From a virus: 21,457 nucleotides of DNA. A program made the translations under genes and the position numbers. The notes beneath the pieces were generated by a model. The model had not been told where the DNA came from. It worked only from the letters and a program-made list of their open reading frames with translations, and ran no database searches. Where the stretch lies: IMG/VR virus record IMGVR_UViG_3300020439_001283, positions 1 through 21,457 of that record. One strand, given 5' to 3'. Below, in pieces: positions 1 through 9,300 of this stretch (position 1 is the stretch's first letter; each line of letters starts with the position of its first letter).

Positions 1-10
1 ACTTAATCAT
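1..10 (-). CDS. possible 5' end of the next late gene, partial
   Basis: An ATG on the minus strand (complement of 8-10) follows AAGGAAG (complement of 13-19) with short spacing, and reads M-I-K before leaving the window. It lies just past the capsid terminator, where a head-completion or tail gene would be expected. Too little is visible to name a product, and the promoter-like box at 20-28 would start transcription inside this ribosome-binding site, so the start is uncertain. Confidence 0.35.
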
Positions 11-19
11 ATCTTCCTT

Positions 20-28
20 ACTATAGCA
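20..28 (-). promoter_or_regulatory. possible extended -10 element (TGCTATAGT)
   Basis: On the minus strand this reads TGC-TATAGT, the same CTGCTATA-N-TA core as in the better promoters at 1862 and 19023. No -35 box is seen 15-17 bases upstream. The implied start (about position 13) would cut into the ribosome-binding site of the ATG at 8-10. Kept only because of the shared core. Confidence 0.25.
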
Positions 29-32
29 GAAG

Positions 33-58
33 AAAAGGGTGGAGGTGGAGTTCCACCC
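33..58 (-). terminator. intrinsic terminator after the capsid gene
   Basis: In minus-strand sense a perfect 7-bp stem GGGTGGA / TCCACCC (complement of 52-58 and 37-43) with an 8-nt loop is followed by TTTTCTTC. It lies 17 bases past the capsid stop codon. The U-run is short (four), so termination may be partial, letting some transcript continue into the next gene. Confidence 0.65.
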
Positions 59-74
59 TAATCTTCAAATTAAT

Positions 75-1193
75 TTAACTTACTGCTTGAATTTTACAGT
101 GATATGAAGGAGGTCCGAACTCGAATCCCATCTCCATATAAATTGCTTTACCAATTCTAGCGTTAGCATCTTGGTCTAAGTCACGTACGAACACAGTACC
201 AAATCCTGGGATGTTGGTAAATACTGGTTGTATGTAAGCTAAGTCTAAGATGAAAGCAGTGTTGTCAGGCATGATATCAGGGTCAATAACCATCAATCCG
301 ATTGAACCGAATGGGGTTACGATTGTATCAATATCAACACCTGCAATATTTCTATCTCTAGGAATAATTGCACCTGCTATATCAACTGTACCTTTAACAA
401 GCTCGTTGTTAAGGTCTAGTAATTGTTTTGGACTAACAGCAAGAACAGGTTGTGTCATTGGAGCATGGTTGTCATACATTCTCTTCAACGCACCTGATAT
501 AGTTGCGAAAGAGATGACTTGTGTTGAACCACTTCCATCACCATTTGTGTCGTTGTAGTAACAGTTACCACCTAATGGGTTAACTGCTGCTGAGTTGTCA
601 GCGTTCTTTCCGATTGTAATCCAAACGTCAAGACCATACATTTCTCTAGTTCCTGACCCTGGTGTTACATTAGCACCATCAGAGAAAGAACCATTGAATG
701 CAAACCACTCAACTTCTCTTGCTACTTTTTCCATTGCTTTTTCCATTTGGAAAGCAAATTCATCTGCCACTGGGCTACCACCAAATAAAGCTAATTTGTC
801 ACCAGCAGTTGTTGTTCCGTCTCCATCGGAGGCGTTAGCAATGTTTGCTGATAAATCAAATGGGTTTTGATTTTGGGTAGATGCCAAAGCGGTATATGTC
901 ATTTGTACACCCTTGTGGAAAATCTGAGTTACATATGTGTATGCAGCTCTGTCTCTTCCAAGATATTCTGTAGGTGTAGAACCTTCTTGTCCTTTAGTTG
1001 GTTCTGAAGAAACGGTTGCATTATCTTCTACTTGGACTTGCCAAAATGTAGAGTTTAATGTTTTACCGCCATTCAAACCACCAACTGCAGAAAGTAAAGG
1101 TGTTCTTTGACCACCAACTTTAAACAATTCACCAGTGAAGTTATTAATGTTTTGTGCATAAATCGTACTGTTTGTTAACGATATGTCTGCCAT
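75..1193 (-). CDS. major capsid protein, SU10-like HK97 fold
   Basis: Forms the icosahedral shell. The 372 residues show the layout I associate with SU10-type capsid proteins (DUF5309 family): TPLLSAVGG near residues 31-39, an aromatic F-W-Q segment at 50-52, an EG pair near 70, and QIFHKGVQMTYTA at 90-102, with an acidic C-terminal domain ending in a short polar tail. The length is usual for this family. The ATG follows AGGAGA (spacing about 9) in the 22-base gap after the scaffold-like gene, and a terminator follows the stop. Position directly after a scaffold-like gene supports the call independently of motif similarity. No protease gene is visible, so maturation may be protease-free or the enzyme may lie elsewhere. 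Confidence 0.85.
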   Translation of the reverse strand: MADISLTNSTIYAQNINNFTGELFKVGGQRTPLLSAVGGLNGGKTLNSTFWQVQVEDNATVSSEPTKGQEGSTPTEYLGRDRAAYTYVTQIFHKGVQMTYTALASTQNQNPFDLSANIANASDGDGTTTAGDKLALFGGSPVADEFAFQMEKAMEKVAREVEWFAFNGSFSDGANVTPGSGTREMYGLDVWITIGKNADNSAAVNPLGGNCYYNDTNGDGSGSTQVISFATISGALKRMYDNHAPMTQPVLAVSPKQLLDLNNELVKGTVDIAGAIIPRDRNIAGVDIDTIVTPFGSIGLMVIDPDIMPDNTAFILDLAYIQPVFTNIPGFGTVFVRDLDQDANARIGKAIYMEMGFEFGPPSYHCKIQAVS

Positions 1194-1215
1194 ATTAATC
1201 TTCTCCTATAAATTA

Positions 1216-1695
1216 TTACTTGTCTTGTTGTTTAAGAGTATCTAACATACGCAATTTAGCGTTGATAGTATCTCTTGGTTTTGCGTTAGAGTCTGTAACG
1301 AATTTTCTGAACTCTTGTGATATATCAACAGGTTCAGCATTTACACCAATCTTATTAAGTTGTTCAACTCTAGATTGAGCTTCAACTACATTATTAGTTA
1401 CTTCAGGAGTTGCACTAGGTTGTTCAGAACTACTAACTTCTCCAAACTCTTGAGCAACAAACTCCTTGATTGCATCTACTGTGACTTCACCATCATAGAG
1501 TTTAGTAACAGCTTTTCCTATACCTTTATCTGCTTCTAGTCCTAAAGAACTTAAAGCATTATTCATAGCATTAGCTTTGAACTGTTTGTTCTCAGCTTTA
1601 AGCTTTTTATACTCTTCTCTAAGTTGTTTGATTCCGTCTGTAGATTCATCTACAACTTCATCTGTAGTATTTTCCATTTGTGTATTTTCTTCCAT
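1216..1695 (-). CDS. probable capsid scaffolding protein
   Basis: An acidic, low-complexity and probably helical protein of 159 residues just upstream of the capsid gene, the usual place for a scaffold. The N-terminus is rich in E, T and D. A lysine/glutamate heptad-like stretch (REEYKKLKAENKQFKANA) suggests a coiled coil, and the C-terminal part is basic, as in scaffolds that touch the capsid protein. I chose the ATG at 1695 because GGAG lies six bases upstream. ATGs at 1707 and 1719 are in frame but have no good ribosome-binding site and would add only eight residues. The function rests on position and composition, not on a family match. Confidence 0.65.
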   Translation of the reverse strand: MEENTQMENTTDEVVDESTDGIKQLREEYKKLKAENKQFKANAMNNALSSLGLEADKGIGKAVTKLYDGEVTVDAIKEFVAQEFGEVSSSEQPSATPEVTNNVVEAQSRVEQLNKIGVNAEPVDISQEFRKFVTDSNAKPRDTINAKLRMLDTLKQQDK

Positions 1696-1787
1696 TATTT
1701 TCTCCATCTTCTCTAGCATATAAATATCCCATATACATAATCGCTAGGTAATTAAAGGGATTTTACGCAAGGGTTTACGAATGACAG

Positions 1788-1856
1788 ATAACACACCTTG
1801 GCGGTGTTACCGATTTGCAGCCCTATATTTAGTGTGCCGAATCCTGCCAGGCACTA
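1788..1856 (-). promoter_or_regulatory. hairpin-rich 5' leader of the scaffold/capsid mRNA
   Basis: The 154 bases between the 357-aa gene and the scaffold hold two hairpins. One has a 5-bp stem GTGCC/GGCAC (1834-1838 with 1850-1854, loop 11). The other is TAACA(CA)CC/GGTGTTA (1789-1797 with 1803-1809). If transcription starts about seven bases past the -10 box, the first hairpin sits at the very 5' end of the mRNA, a known way of protecting transcripts from decay. A third small pairing (CGTAA/TTGCG) follows near 1765-1780. Confidence 0.5.
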
Positions 1857-1861
1857 CATCT

Positions 1862-1888
1862 AGTATAGCAGATTTATGCTTCTGTCAA
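1862..1888 (-). promoter_or_regulatory. promoter for scaffold and capsid
   Basis: On the minus strand TTGACA (complement of 1883-1888) is followed after 15 bases by TATACT (complement of 1862-1867), preceded by TGC, an extended -10. The 15-base spacer is shorter than the usual 17 but recurs in the promoter at 19023. It overlaps the last codons of the upstream gene and points to the scaffold and capsid, which need the highest expression. Confidence 0.6.
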
Positions 1889-2947
1889 GCCAGTTACTGC
1901 TCCACCTTTAGTTTTTCTTGCACCTATTTCAACAGCAGATTCAGATGCTGCTTGTGCAGATAATCTAGATAATTCTTGTTGTGTTTCAAAATCTTTTGTA
2001 ATTTCTGCTTGTGCTAATTGAACTGCTGTATATTCCTGGTCACGTTTAAATCTTCTTGCAAGTCTTGATGCAGTCAATGCTCTAGCTGCAGCAGTTTCAA
2101 ACAATGGTGTAGCTTTTGTAGGAGCTAAACCTGCAGATATAAACATAGTTGCTTGGTCTGCTGTAAGTTCTTCTCCTGTAGATATTTGAAATCTTGCACC
2201 TATGTTTGCTACTTTTAGTCTTTCACCAATAATGTCGCTTGTAGCTTCAGGGTCTATAGCTATTGCTAGCAATACTTCTTCTGTTACAGGAAGTGCTTCA
2301 CCTAGTTCTGATTCAAAGTATTGTTGATACTGTGACATAACATTTTGTTTTAGCTCTGCATCTAAGTTAGTAATACCTCTTCTAACTGTATCTAATCTAG
2401 TTTTAAATTCATTAGGAGAAACATTACCTTCTAACAATGTAGGAAACAAAGCATCTATCTTTGTCTTAGCATATCCACCTAATCCAGCTTCATTTAAATG
2501 TATAATGACAGCTTCTTTATTCTGTAAGTATTGTGCTTCTGTAAGTCTTAAAGAACCATCAGCTCTTTTTATTCCTGTAAACATTTCATCATATTCAGGA
2601 GCTGCTCTCATAGAAGCTAATGCAAACTCTGCTTTACCTGTTTCATTAAATCCTTCTGTGTATGCTCTAATTAAAGCTTCTCCTCTTTTAGGGTCAAGCT
2701 TTGTTAAGTATGGTAAAAGAACTCTAGTTTGTTCTAACGTTTGAACTACAGCATTGTTATCTGTAACTGTATTTGTAGCTTCAGTTGTATCAGACTGTGA
2801 TTCATTAGTTAACTTTGCTTTGGCTTGTGCTTCTTCTAAACTAGTTGTATATCCACTTTTTTCAAAATTTTCTATACTTGCAGTATCATCTGTACTTACT
2901 GTATATCCTTTAAGATAATCACTTCTATAATAAGTTACTGTTGCCAT
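1874..2947 (-). CDS. unrecognised virion-cluster protein, 357 aa
   Basis: I do not recognise the family. The N-terminus is aromatic and basic (residues about 1-15). It is followed by a polar Ser/Thr/Asn-rich linker near 45-65 and then a long, mostly helical, acidic body. The C-terminus is Ala-rich with many charged residues. No signal peptide or membrane segment is evident. Its ATG overlaps the stop of the 458-aa gene in TAATG and has AGAGGAT upstream. Membership of the block between portal and scaffold suggests an internal or ejected virion protein. Its last codons carry the scaffold promoter. Confidence 0.7.
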   Translation of the reverse strand: MATVTYYRSDYLKGYTVSTDDTASIENFEKSGYTTSLEEAQAKAKLTNESQSDTTEATNTVTDNNAVVQTLEQTRVLLPYLTKLDPKRGEALIRAYTEGFNETGKAEFALASMRAAPEYDEMFTGIKRADGSLRLTEAQYLQNKEAVIIHLNEAGLGGYAKTKIDALFPTLLEGNVSPNEFKTRLDTVRRGITNLDAELKQNVMSQYQQYFESELGEALPVTEEVLLAIAIDPEATSDIIGERLKVANIGARFQISTGEELTADQATMFISAGLAPTKATPLFETAAARALTASRLARRFKRDQEYTAVQLAQAEITKDFETQQELSRLSAQAASESAVEIGARKTKGGAVTGLTEA

Positions 2948-4323
2948 TACAATCCTCTAATTACTGGTCCACCTAAAGCTTTATTTAAATTAGCTGCAAC
3001 GTTTTGTGCATAAAACGTATTGTTCTCATTATAAGCTTTAGTCCTAAATGCTTTACCTGCTTCTTGATAAGTCATTGTAGGTGCTTCTGCAAATTCTATA
3101 TCCATCATATCAGGAGCTTCTCCGAACGTAGATTGATATAAACTAACATATGGTTGTATTATACTAGCAAAGTTTAATCCTTTACCTCCATACTTATCAC
3201 CATAAATAGGATGATTATCAAATATGTTTTGTAGATAAGCGTCTCCAGCATCTTCACCTTGTGTTGAATATATATTAGCTACTGTAGTTTTCTGCTCTGC
3301 TGATAAGTTATTGTAACCAAATGCACCTAGATACTGTATGCCTCGTCTTTCAGATTTATTTGAATTTATAAAGTCTGATATATCAAAACCTAAACTATCA
3401 TTTCCTAATCTGTCAGCAGCAGAAGTAAATCTTTCATAGTAAGGACTAGAAGAATCTATTTCATATCCTTCAATTCCTAATACAAAACCTACAAATTTTT
3501 TAGATTCTGCTTGTCCGACTATACCCATAGTATGTACTTCTGTTAATGCTGACCAGTCATCAGGATTCTCCATCATCCACTCCTTAGGATTTATACCTAT
3601 AGATATAAATGTTTGCTCTAACTGACTTTCCCTAGTAGCTCTAAGGTTTGTTAGTTTTGCATTTGGTTTACCTGTAATAGAGTAACCTGTCTTACCCATT
3701 GAATTTAAATATTGAATTGTTTCGAAGTTATAAGGTGCTTGTATTGCTAATAGTCTTGGGTCATCCTCTGCTATCTGAGCACCATTAACAACCATATCCA
3801 TAAGTAATGACATACCTGGATAGTCCATTGTTCCATCTTCTTGTTCTACTCCATTAAAAAACCAAGGAGCTACATCTTGATATATCTCTATTCTTGCAGC
3901 AAATCCTTCTCCTGGATTCCAATCACCTAATGAATTAAATGCTGTAGATATATCTTTTAGTTTAAGTAACTCATCTCCTATTAATGTTCCTGGAGCTGTG
4001 GTTGTAGCACTAGGACCAACTCTTGGTTGGTCATCTACTGTGTTTGAAAAACCATTTGGGTTATATATTGAACCACCATTATAAGCTATCCATGATGAGC
4101 CTGGGTCTTGTCCTAGAATATTAGATACATCCCATAGCCAGTAATAATGCTTACCATCAAAATATACTTGTTCAGGTGTAGGTTTTAAATAGTGTCCTTT
4201 GTATCCTGAACCTGATACTGCTGATGACTGCGATTGATTATTAATAGCTGCTTGAGTTTGCTCATCAAATCCGACTCCTCCAGTTGATACTGGTAAATCA
4301 GGATTTTGTGCGTCTTCTTCCAT
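2947..4323 (-). CDS. unrecognised virion-cluster protein, 458 aa
   Basis: I cannot assign a family. Visible features are a polar Gln/Ser-rich N-terminus (residues about 1-40), an aromatic block YYWLWDVSNILG near 60, and Gly/Asn-rich turns. The rest alternates helical and aromatic stretches. There is no membrane segment or Cys cluster. Translation is coupled at both ends: its ATG overlaps the stop of the lysozyme-like gene (TAATG), and its stop overlaps the next ATG. Acidic overall composition and the gene neighbourhood fit a structural or ejected protein; this is inference only. Confidence 0.7.
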   Translation of the reverse strand: MEEDAQNPDLPVSTGGVGFDEQTQAAINNQSQSSAVSGSGYKGHYLKPTPEQVYFDGKHYYWLWDVSNILGQDPGSSWIAYNGGSIYNPNGFSNTVDDQPRVGPSATTTAPGTLIGDELLKLKDISTAFNSLGDWNPGEGFAARIEIYQDVAPWFFNGVEQEDGTMDYPGMSLLMDMVVNGAQIAEDDPRLLAIQAPYNFETIQYLNSMGKTGYSITGKPNAKLTNLRATRESQLEQTFISIGINPKEWMMENPDDWSALTEVHTMGIVGQAESKKFVGFVLGIEGYEIDSSSPYYERFTSAADRLGNDSLGFDISDFINSNKSERRGIQYLGAFGYNNLSAEQKTTVANIYSTQGEDAGDAYLQNIFDNHPIYGDKYGGKGLNFASIIQPYVSLYQSTFGEAPDMMDIEFAEAPTMTYQEAGKAFRTKAYNENNTFYAQNVAANLNKALGGPVIRGL

Positions 4324-4967
4324 TACTTATCTTTCGCTAAAGGGTCTAGTTCTTTTATATTACCTGCTTTGAGGTTTGGTATAAAGTATTGATGGAACAC
4401 TTTATTCTCACCTGTATTAGGGTCATTTAAATTTTTTAAACTTTGTTTTATATTTTCTGTTTCTTGTAGATTATGTACTAACAAGTATGCATCAAAGTAT
4501 GAATTAATTGCATCTTGTATATCAGGAGCAGTTCTACCTTCTATTTTTTCTCCTGACAAGAAAGGCTTTACTCTTTCTCTATACTCTGTCCATTTAACTA
4601 ATGGGTCTCCACCAGTATCAAAACTTTCAGGATTGTTTTCTAATCTATTTATATAATGTGCAGCAAACTCTGCAGAAAACTTTTCATTATCTTTAAGTAA
4701 TTTTTTAAGTTCTTCTTTAGAATACTCTCTACCTTTTTTATCAAAAAAGGTAGTAATTGTTTTATCAGCTTCATCACCATCATAAAACTCTTCTACATTA
4801 ACTTGAAATACTCCAAAGTCTTTTGTTTGATTTGGATTAGTTCCTTCTACTCCTGTTTGCATTCCTGACTCGAACGAAGCAGTCATAATTAAAGCTGGTA
4901 TCAAAGCATCTGCTACTCCGAAACCTCTAAGATATTCTACTAATTTTTCTACATCAACCTTTGCCAT
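4323..4967 (-). CDS. lysozyme-like/lytic transglycosylase virion protein
   Basis: Probably cuts peptidoglycan during DNA entry. The first 60 of 214 residues carry the signature of lysozyme-like and SLT transglycosylases: a helix ending ASFESGM, where E33 is the expected catalytic acid, followed by DFGVFQVN at residues 50-57, which matches the D-[FY]-G-x-[FL]-Q-[IV]-N loop of this fold. The rest (about 90-214) is charged and helical and may mediate assembly. There is no signal peptide or holin next to it, and it sits among virion genes, which favours a virion-associated enzyme over a lysis endolysin. AGGAAGG precedes the ATG; its stop overlaps the next ATG. Confidence 0.7.
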   Translation of the reverse strand: MAKVDVEKLVEYLRGFGVADALIPALIMTASFESGMQTGVEGTNPNQTKDFGVFQVNVEEFYDGDEADKTITTFFDKKGREYSKEELKKLLKDNEKFSAEFAAHYINRLENNPESFDTGGDPLVKWTEYRERVKPFLSGEKIEGRTAPDIQDAINSYFDAYLLVHNLQETENIKQSLKNLNDPNTGENKVFHQYFIPNLKAGNIKELDPLAKDK

Positions 4968-4969
4968 AT

Positions 4970-6361
4970 TTACCTTCCTGCACTAAATGCATTAATTATT
5001 CTTCCAAGTCCTTGTCTATAAGCAGCATCTTTTGTTTCTGTATCTGCTAAATCTCCAAAGTTATCTCCCATCCAGGAATCAACTCCATAACCTAATGCTT
5101 GTGTTATTTGTTCTCCTGATGGAGGAGCTTCTATGTAATAATCTTTTGCAGGCAATCCTAGTTTTTCTCTTCTAAGCATATCTGCTTCTGCCTGTCTTAA
5201 TTGATTCTCATATTGAAGTTGTGCTTCATTCTGTATTTTAGTAAGTCTAGATATTTCTCCTCTAGCAAAAGCTTCTGCAGCTTGCAAGTCAAATTGATTT
5301 AAAGGAACTCCTAAATAGTTTTTACCTTGTGTTGATATTTGTTGTAATAAAAATTCTGAAGAAGGTAAAGGTATTATAGAAGCTCTAGAGTATGCAGCTA
5401 TTGTATCTGTAAATTCTATGTCATCTAGTCCATCTAAAAAGAAATCTCTTACAAATCCTAAGAAAGCATTATTGTTTCCTTGTGTTGCAGAAGCTATGTC
5501 AAATAAATCTTGTTGACTTATTCCAAACTCTGACTTTGGATTCATATAAGTAAATGCAGCTTCTACTGCTTCTTTTGTTGCATCATCATATTGACCTGGG
5601 TTGTAACTACCTGGTGGTAAGAATCCTGAATTAACTAGTGCTAACTGATAATCAATAACTCTATCAGGTGATATGTTTTCTAAAAATGTATCTGCTATTC
5701 CATAATTAAACAATGGTCTAATATCAGAATCTCCTGCACTTGCTCTATAACTTTCTAAGAATGGGTCATCACCTAATCCATAATAAGTTAAACCATCTGC
5801 AAGTTGTCCTCTTTGATATATTGATAATGCACCTAAGTCTATATCAGCATCTATCTCAGCTATTCTGTCTAAGTAAGAATCTAAATTACCATCTTTTTTA
5901 TATTGTGCATAAGCTTCATCTTGTAATTCTTGTGGAGTTTTTTCTCTTGTACCTTCTCTTTGTCTTTGTAAATCTTCTCTTCTTTGATACCTAAAACCTT
6001 TGGTAACAGCATCTGCTTTGGATACTTCAGCAGCTCTAGCTTCATTCGCTGCATCTATAGTATCAGGTGTTTCTTCTACTTCGTTATATGCAGCTTTCAT
6101 TATTGTAACGCCTTGAGCTAAACCTTCACCAAGTAAATAACCTAATTGTGCTGTTGGGTCTGCAACTACAGGAGTACCATCAAATAATTCATTTAGTTCA
6201 CCACTATTTAATTTATTTAGAAAATCTGCAAGAATAATTCCTATGTTGTATCCAAGTTGTGCTGTAGGGTCTGCTATTAATACTTCTTGGTCTGAAGGTA
6301 TATTAGAACCTTTTAAAGCTTTACCTATCTTGTACCAAATACTTTTTTTGTTTTCGTCCAT
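4970..6361 (-). CDS. virion-cluster protein with peptidoglycan-binding-like segment, 463 aa
   Basis: Not a family I can name as a whole. Residues about 232-275 (starting SPDRVIDYQLALVNSG and including D-D-A-T-K-E-A-V) resemble the PG_binding_1 repeat, in which Q-L-G and T-x-x-A-V-x-x-F are the key positions; this is a pattern match by eye. The N-terminus holds two copies of ADPTAQLGY, at residues 30-38 and 67-75. A Glu/Arg-rich charged helix spans about 105-150. Its ATG comes one base after the giant gene's stop and has no strong ribosome-binding site, so it is probably translated by re-initiation. A wall-binding partner for the adjacent lysozyme-like protein would make sense. Confidence 0.65.
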   Translation of the reverse strand: MDENKKSIWYKIGKALKGSNIPSDQEVLIADPTAQLGYNIGIILADFLNKLNSGELNELFDGTPVVADPTAQLGYLLGEGLAQGVTIMKAAYNEVEETPDTIDAANEARAAEVSKADAVTKGFRYQRREDLQRQREGTREKTPQELQDEAYAQYKKDGNLDSYLDRIAEIDADIDLGALSIYQRGQLADGLTYYGLGDDPFLESYRASAGDSDIRPLFNYGIADTFLENISPDRVIDYQLALVNSGFLPPGSYNPGQYDDATKEAVEAAFTYMNPKSEFGISQQDLFDIASATQGNNNAFLGFVRDFFLDGLDDIEFTDTIAAYSRASIIPLPSSEFLLQQISTQGKNYLGVPLNQFDLQAAEAFARGEISRLTKIQNEAQLQYENQLRQAEADMLRREKLGLPAKDYYIEAPPSGEQITQALGYGVDSWMGDNFGDLADTETKDAAYRQGLGRIINAFSAGR

Positions 6362-6362
6362 C

Positions 6363-9300
6363 TTATCTATCTATCTGAATCTCCGTAAAGTCTTCTTCTA
6401 TTTCGTATCTCAATACTCCATCATACACATAATAAAAGTCAGGGTAGTCACTAAACAACTGTTGTGCATAAGCTCTTAATGACTCTCTAATAGGCAAGTA
6501 ATCTGCTTTAGATAGACTTGCATTAGGACCATCTATTGCTTGTATTTGTAAAAGCATCTGATTTCTTCTATCTAAATACAAAGCTAAACCCTGCATGGAA
6601 GGTAAGTCTTTTACTTTTACCTTATCTCCATTAGGCAATTCTACCAAACTTTCTCCTTCAAATTGTAATAATTTAGTTAATTGTTCTGTTTTAGCCTGTG
6701 CGTCAATAGATGAAGCTACGGTGGAAGTTTGCCCATAACCAGGATATATCTCTCTTAAACCGTTCCTAATCTGCGTTAAGGCATCATATTTTGCTTCTGC
6801 TGACATGTTAGTGTAGTATCCGCTTTCAAATAGTAATCTTCTTTGATACTCATAAGCTAATCTACCTTGACCTTGTCTAATAGCAGTAATGTATTCTTCC
6901 TCAGTCAAATCTACTCTATCTCTATTAGCGAATGCATCTGACCATGCTTGGAAGTTAAACTCATCTAATGGATTATCAGGATATAGATAATATGCAACAT
7001 CTTTGTATCTATCCATAATATCTTCATTTGCTTCTGCAAACTTTACACCTTCATCTGTATAAGAACGTTTTTGTTTTTCTCTAGACTTTGATGTAAGTAT
7101 TGCAGTAGGGTCTAATCCAAACTGATTAACAAACTCTTGTGTAGCTAATACTTGGTCACCTTTATATTTAGCTAATATTCTGTAATATGCATCAGCAACT
7201 AAAGATATTCCAAACAAATGATGTTTAGGGTCTGAGTCTTTATATTTAGCAGGGTCAATATGTAATGCACCACCTGGTGCTACTTCTACTTCATATCTAA
7301 GTACAGCACCTGTTGGAGCAGCAAACTGTACTGCAGTTCTTATACCTGTAAGAATAGTTGCAGTTGTTTTAGCTTTTTCTAACATCTCTGCTTGTTTCTG
7401 TGGTGTACTGTCATCATATAGACCTGTAGTAACAAACATCTTAATTACATCTTTGTATGTGTTTAGATATGTTCTGTTTAGTTCAGGGTCACTACTTCCT
7501 ATAGACAACCACTTCTTTGCCCAAGAAGGTATCAAAGCCTGTACGTACTCTAAAGGATTTAATGGATTACCTGTCTCTCTGCCATATGGAAAAAATACTT
7601 TGTCAATCATATCTGTACTAGGTAATACTTTAGATGCAGGGAAAGCTGCAAGAGGTCCTAGTCCAGGAGCAGGGTTACCTGCAATCATGTTTAATGATGA
7701 TACATAACCTTTTAATCTAAGCTTTGCATCAGGTGCATCATCCATAACTTCTCCTGTTACAGGGTTTCTATATTGTCTACCATCTCTGTTGCCTTGGAAC
7801 ATCCAATTAGATAATGCTTCACTTCCTGGAAAGAAAAACATTTCTTCTCCTGTCATATCATCTACATGAAAAAAGCCTTCATCTTCATCTTCTAATCTTG
7901 TTTTTCTAGCACCTTCTACAGCACGAGATATCTTACGTGTAGATAATAGTTTTTTCTTATTTAGTAATCTTGACCAAGTACCTATAATCTCTAGATAAAC
8001 TTCTGCGAAAGGAAACGCAAGTCTTAACATATCTGATACAACATGTCGTTTGTTTAGGTCGTAAAGTAACCCTTTTGTTTCTGTAAGTGCGTATGCTTTA
8101 GCAGCTTCATCAAGTTCATCTATGTTATCTAATGTAAGTAATCTACCTTCATCTGCTGAGACTTTACCTGTCTTAGCTATTTTGTTTGCATAACTTCTAC
8201 CAAGGTTTGCTTTTTTACCTTGTTGTAATAGTTTCTTTCTAAGTCCATCATCAAAATATGCAGCATTCTCTTCTATAAATCTCCAGTAGAATTGTCTAAA
8301 TGCAGGAGACCTAGATAGTCTGTTTGTAGGAGCTGACATAACTATTGTAAATAATCTTTCAATAGCAGCATCATAAGCATTTATTCTTTCACCATCTAAA
8401 TCAAAAGCTGACTTTTTCATCACATGATATTGTTCGTATGGGTCTTTTTTACTTAACCAAGCAGCATATTTATTGTGGTCTCCAACAGTCATATCTCTAC
8501 CAAATGTAACTTGTTCACCATTTAAATTTAAATACACAGGTTTTTTAGATTGTCCTGCTTTTACTTGTTGTAGTAATTTACCTTTAGCTATATGGTCTAG
8601 TATTTCACTATCACCAAGTTTATCTAATTCAAACTCAATTCTTGAGTTAGGACTTCTTCTAGTTCTGTATTCTCCTGCAACATCATCAAATAATATTCTT
8701 GTACCATCAGGTAATACTTCTGTTGCTTTATAAGAACCACCAGCTTTGTAGTGAACTCTAGCTAGTACAGAATCAATGTATGCATCTGCTAGTTCTCTAC
8801 TGTCTTGCATTTTAAACTTCTGATATTTACCTACATCATCTGAACCATAAGAAAGTGCTGTTCTCCAATCTGATAAATCACCATCCCAAAATCTTTGTTT
8901 TATATCATCTAGACCAGCTCTAAATGCTTTGTCATTTAATCCACCTTTTATCATTGCTAGTTCTGCTGCTATAGGGTCATCAGCTAATTGCATAATTTCT
9001 GAGGTAGCTGAAGCATAATATCTATCTTCACCTTTTTTAACTCTCTTAAATGAGAATGTTCTTTTAAGTTTATCTGAATCTAAAATACCTCCGTGAGACT
9101 TTGACATAGCAGCTTGATGTTCTAATGAATCTGCAAGTAATTGTTTGTCTCTAATATCAATAGCACCCTTAGCTCTCTTTATAACTTCATCAACATCTAA
9201 TTCACCTTTACCAATTCTGTCTAATACTTTCTTTCTTGGCTTACCCATAATCCAAGCAAATGCAGAAATAGGATGTGTAAATACATTATCTAAATCTGCA

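Noticed and set aside
1781-1963. Plus-strand 60-codon frame over the capsid leader
   Set aside because: Cys/Phe-rich product, overlaps a coding end and a promoter on the other strand, no ribosome-binding site.
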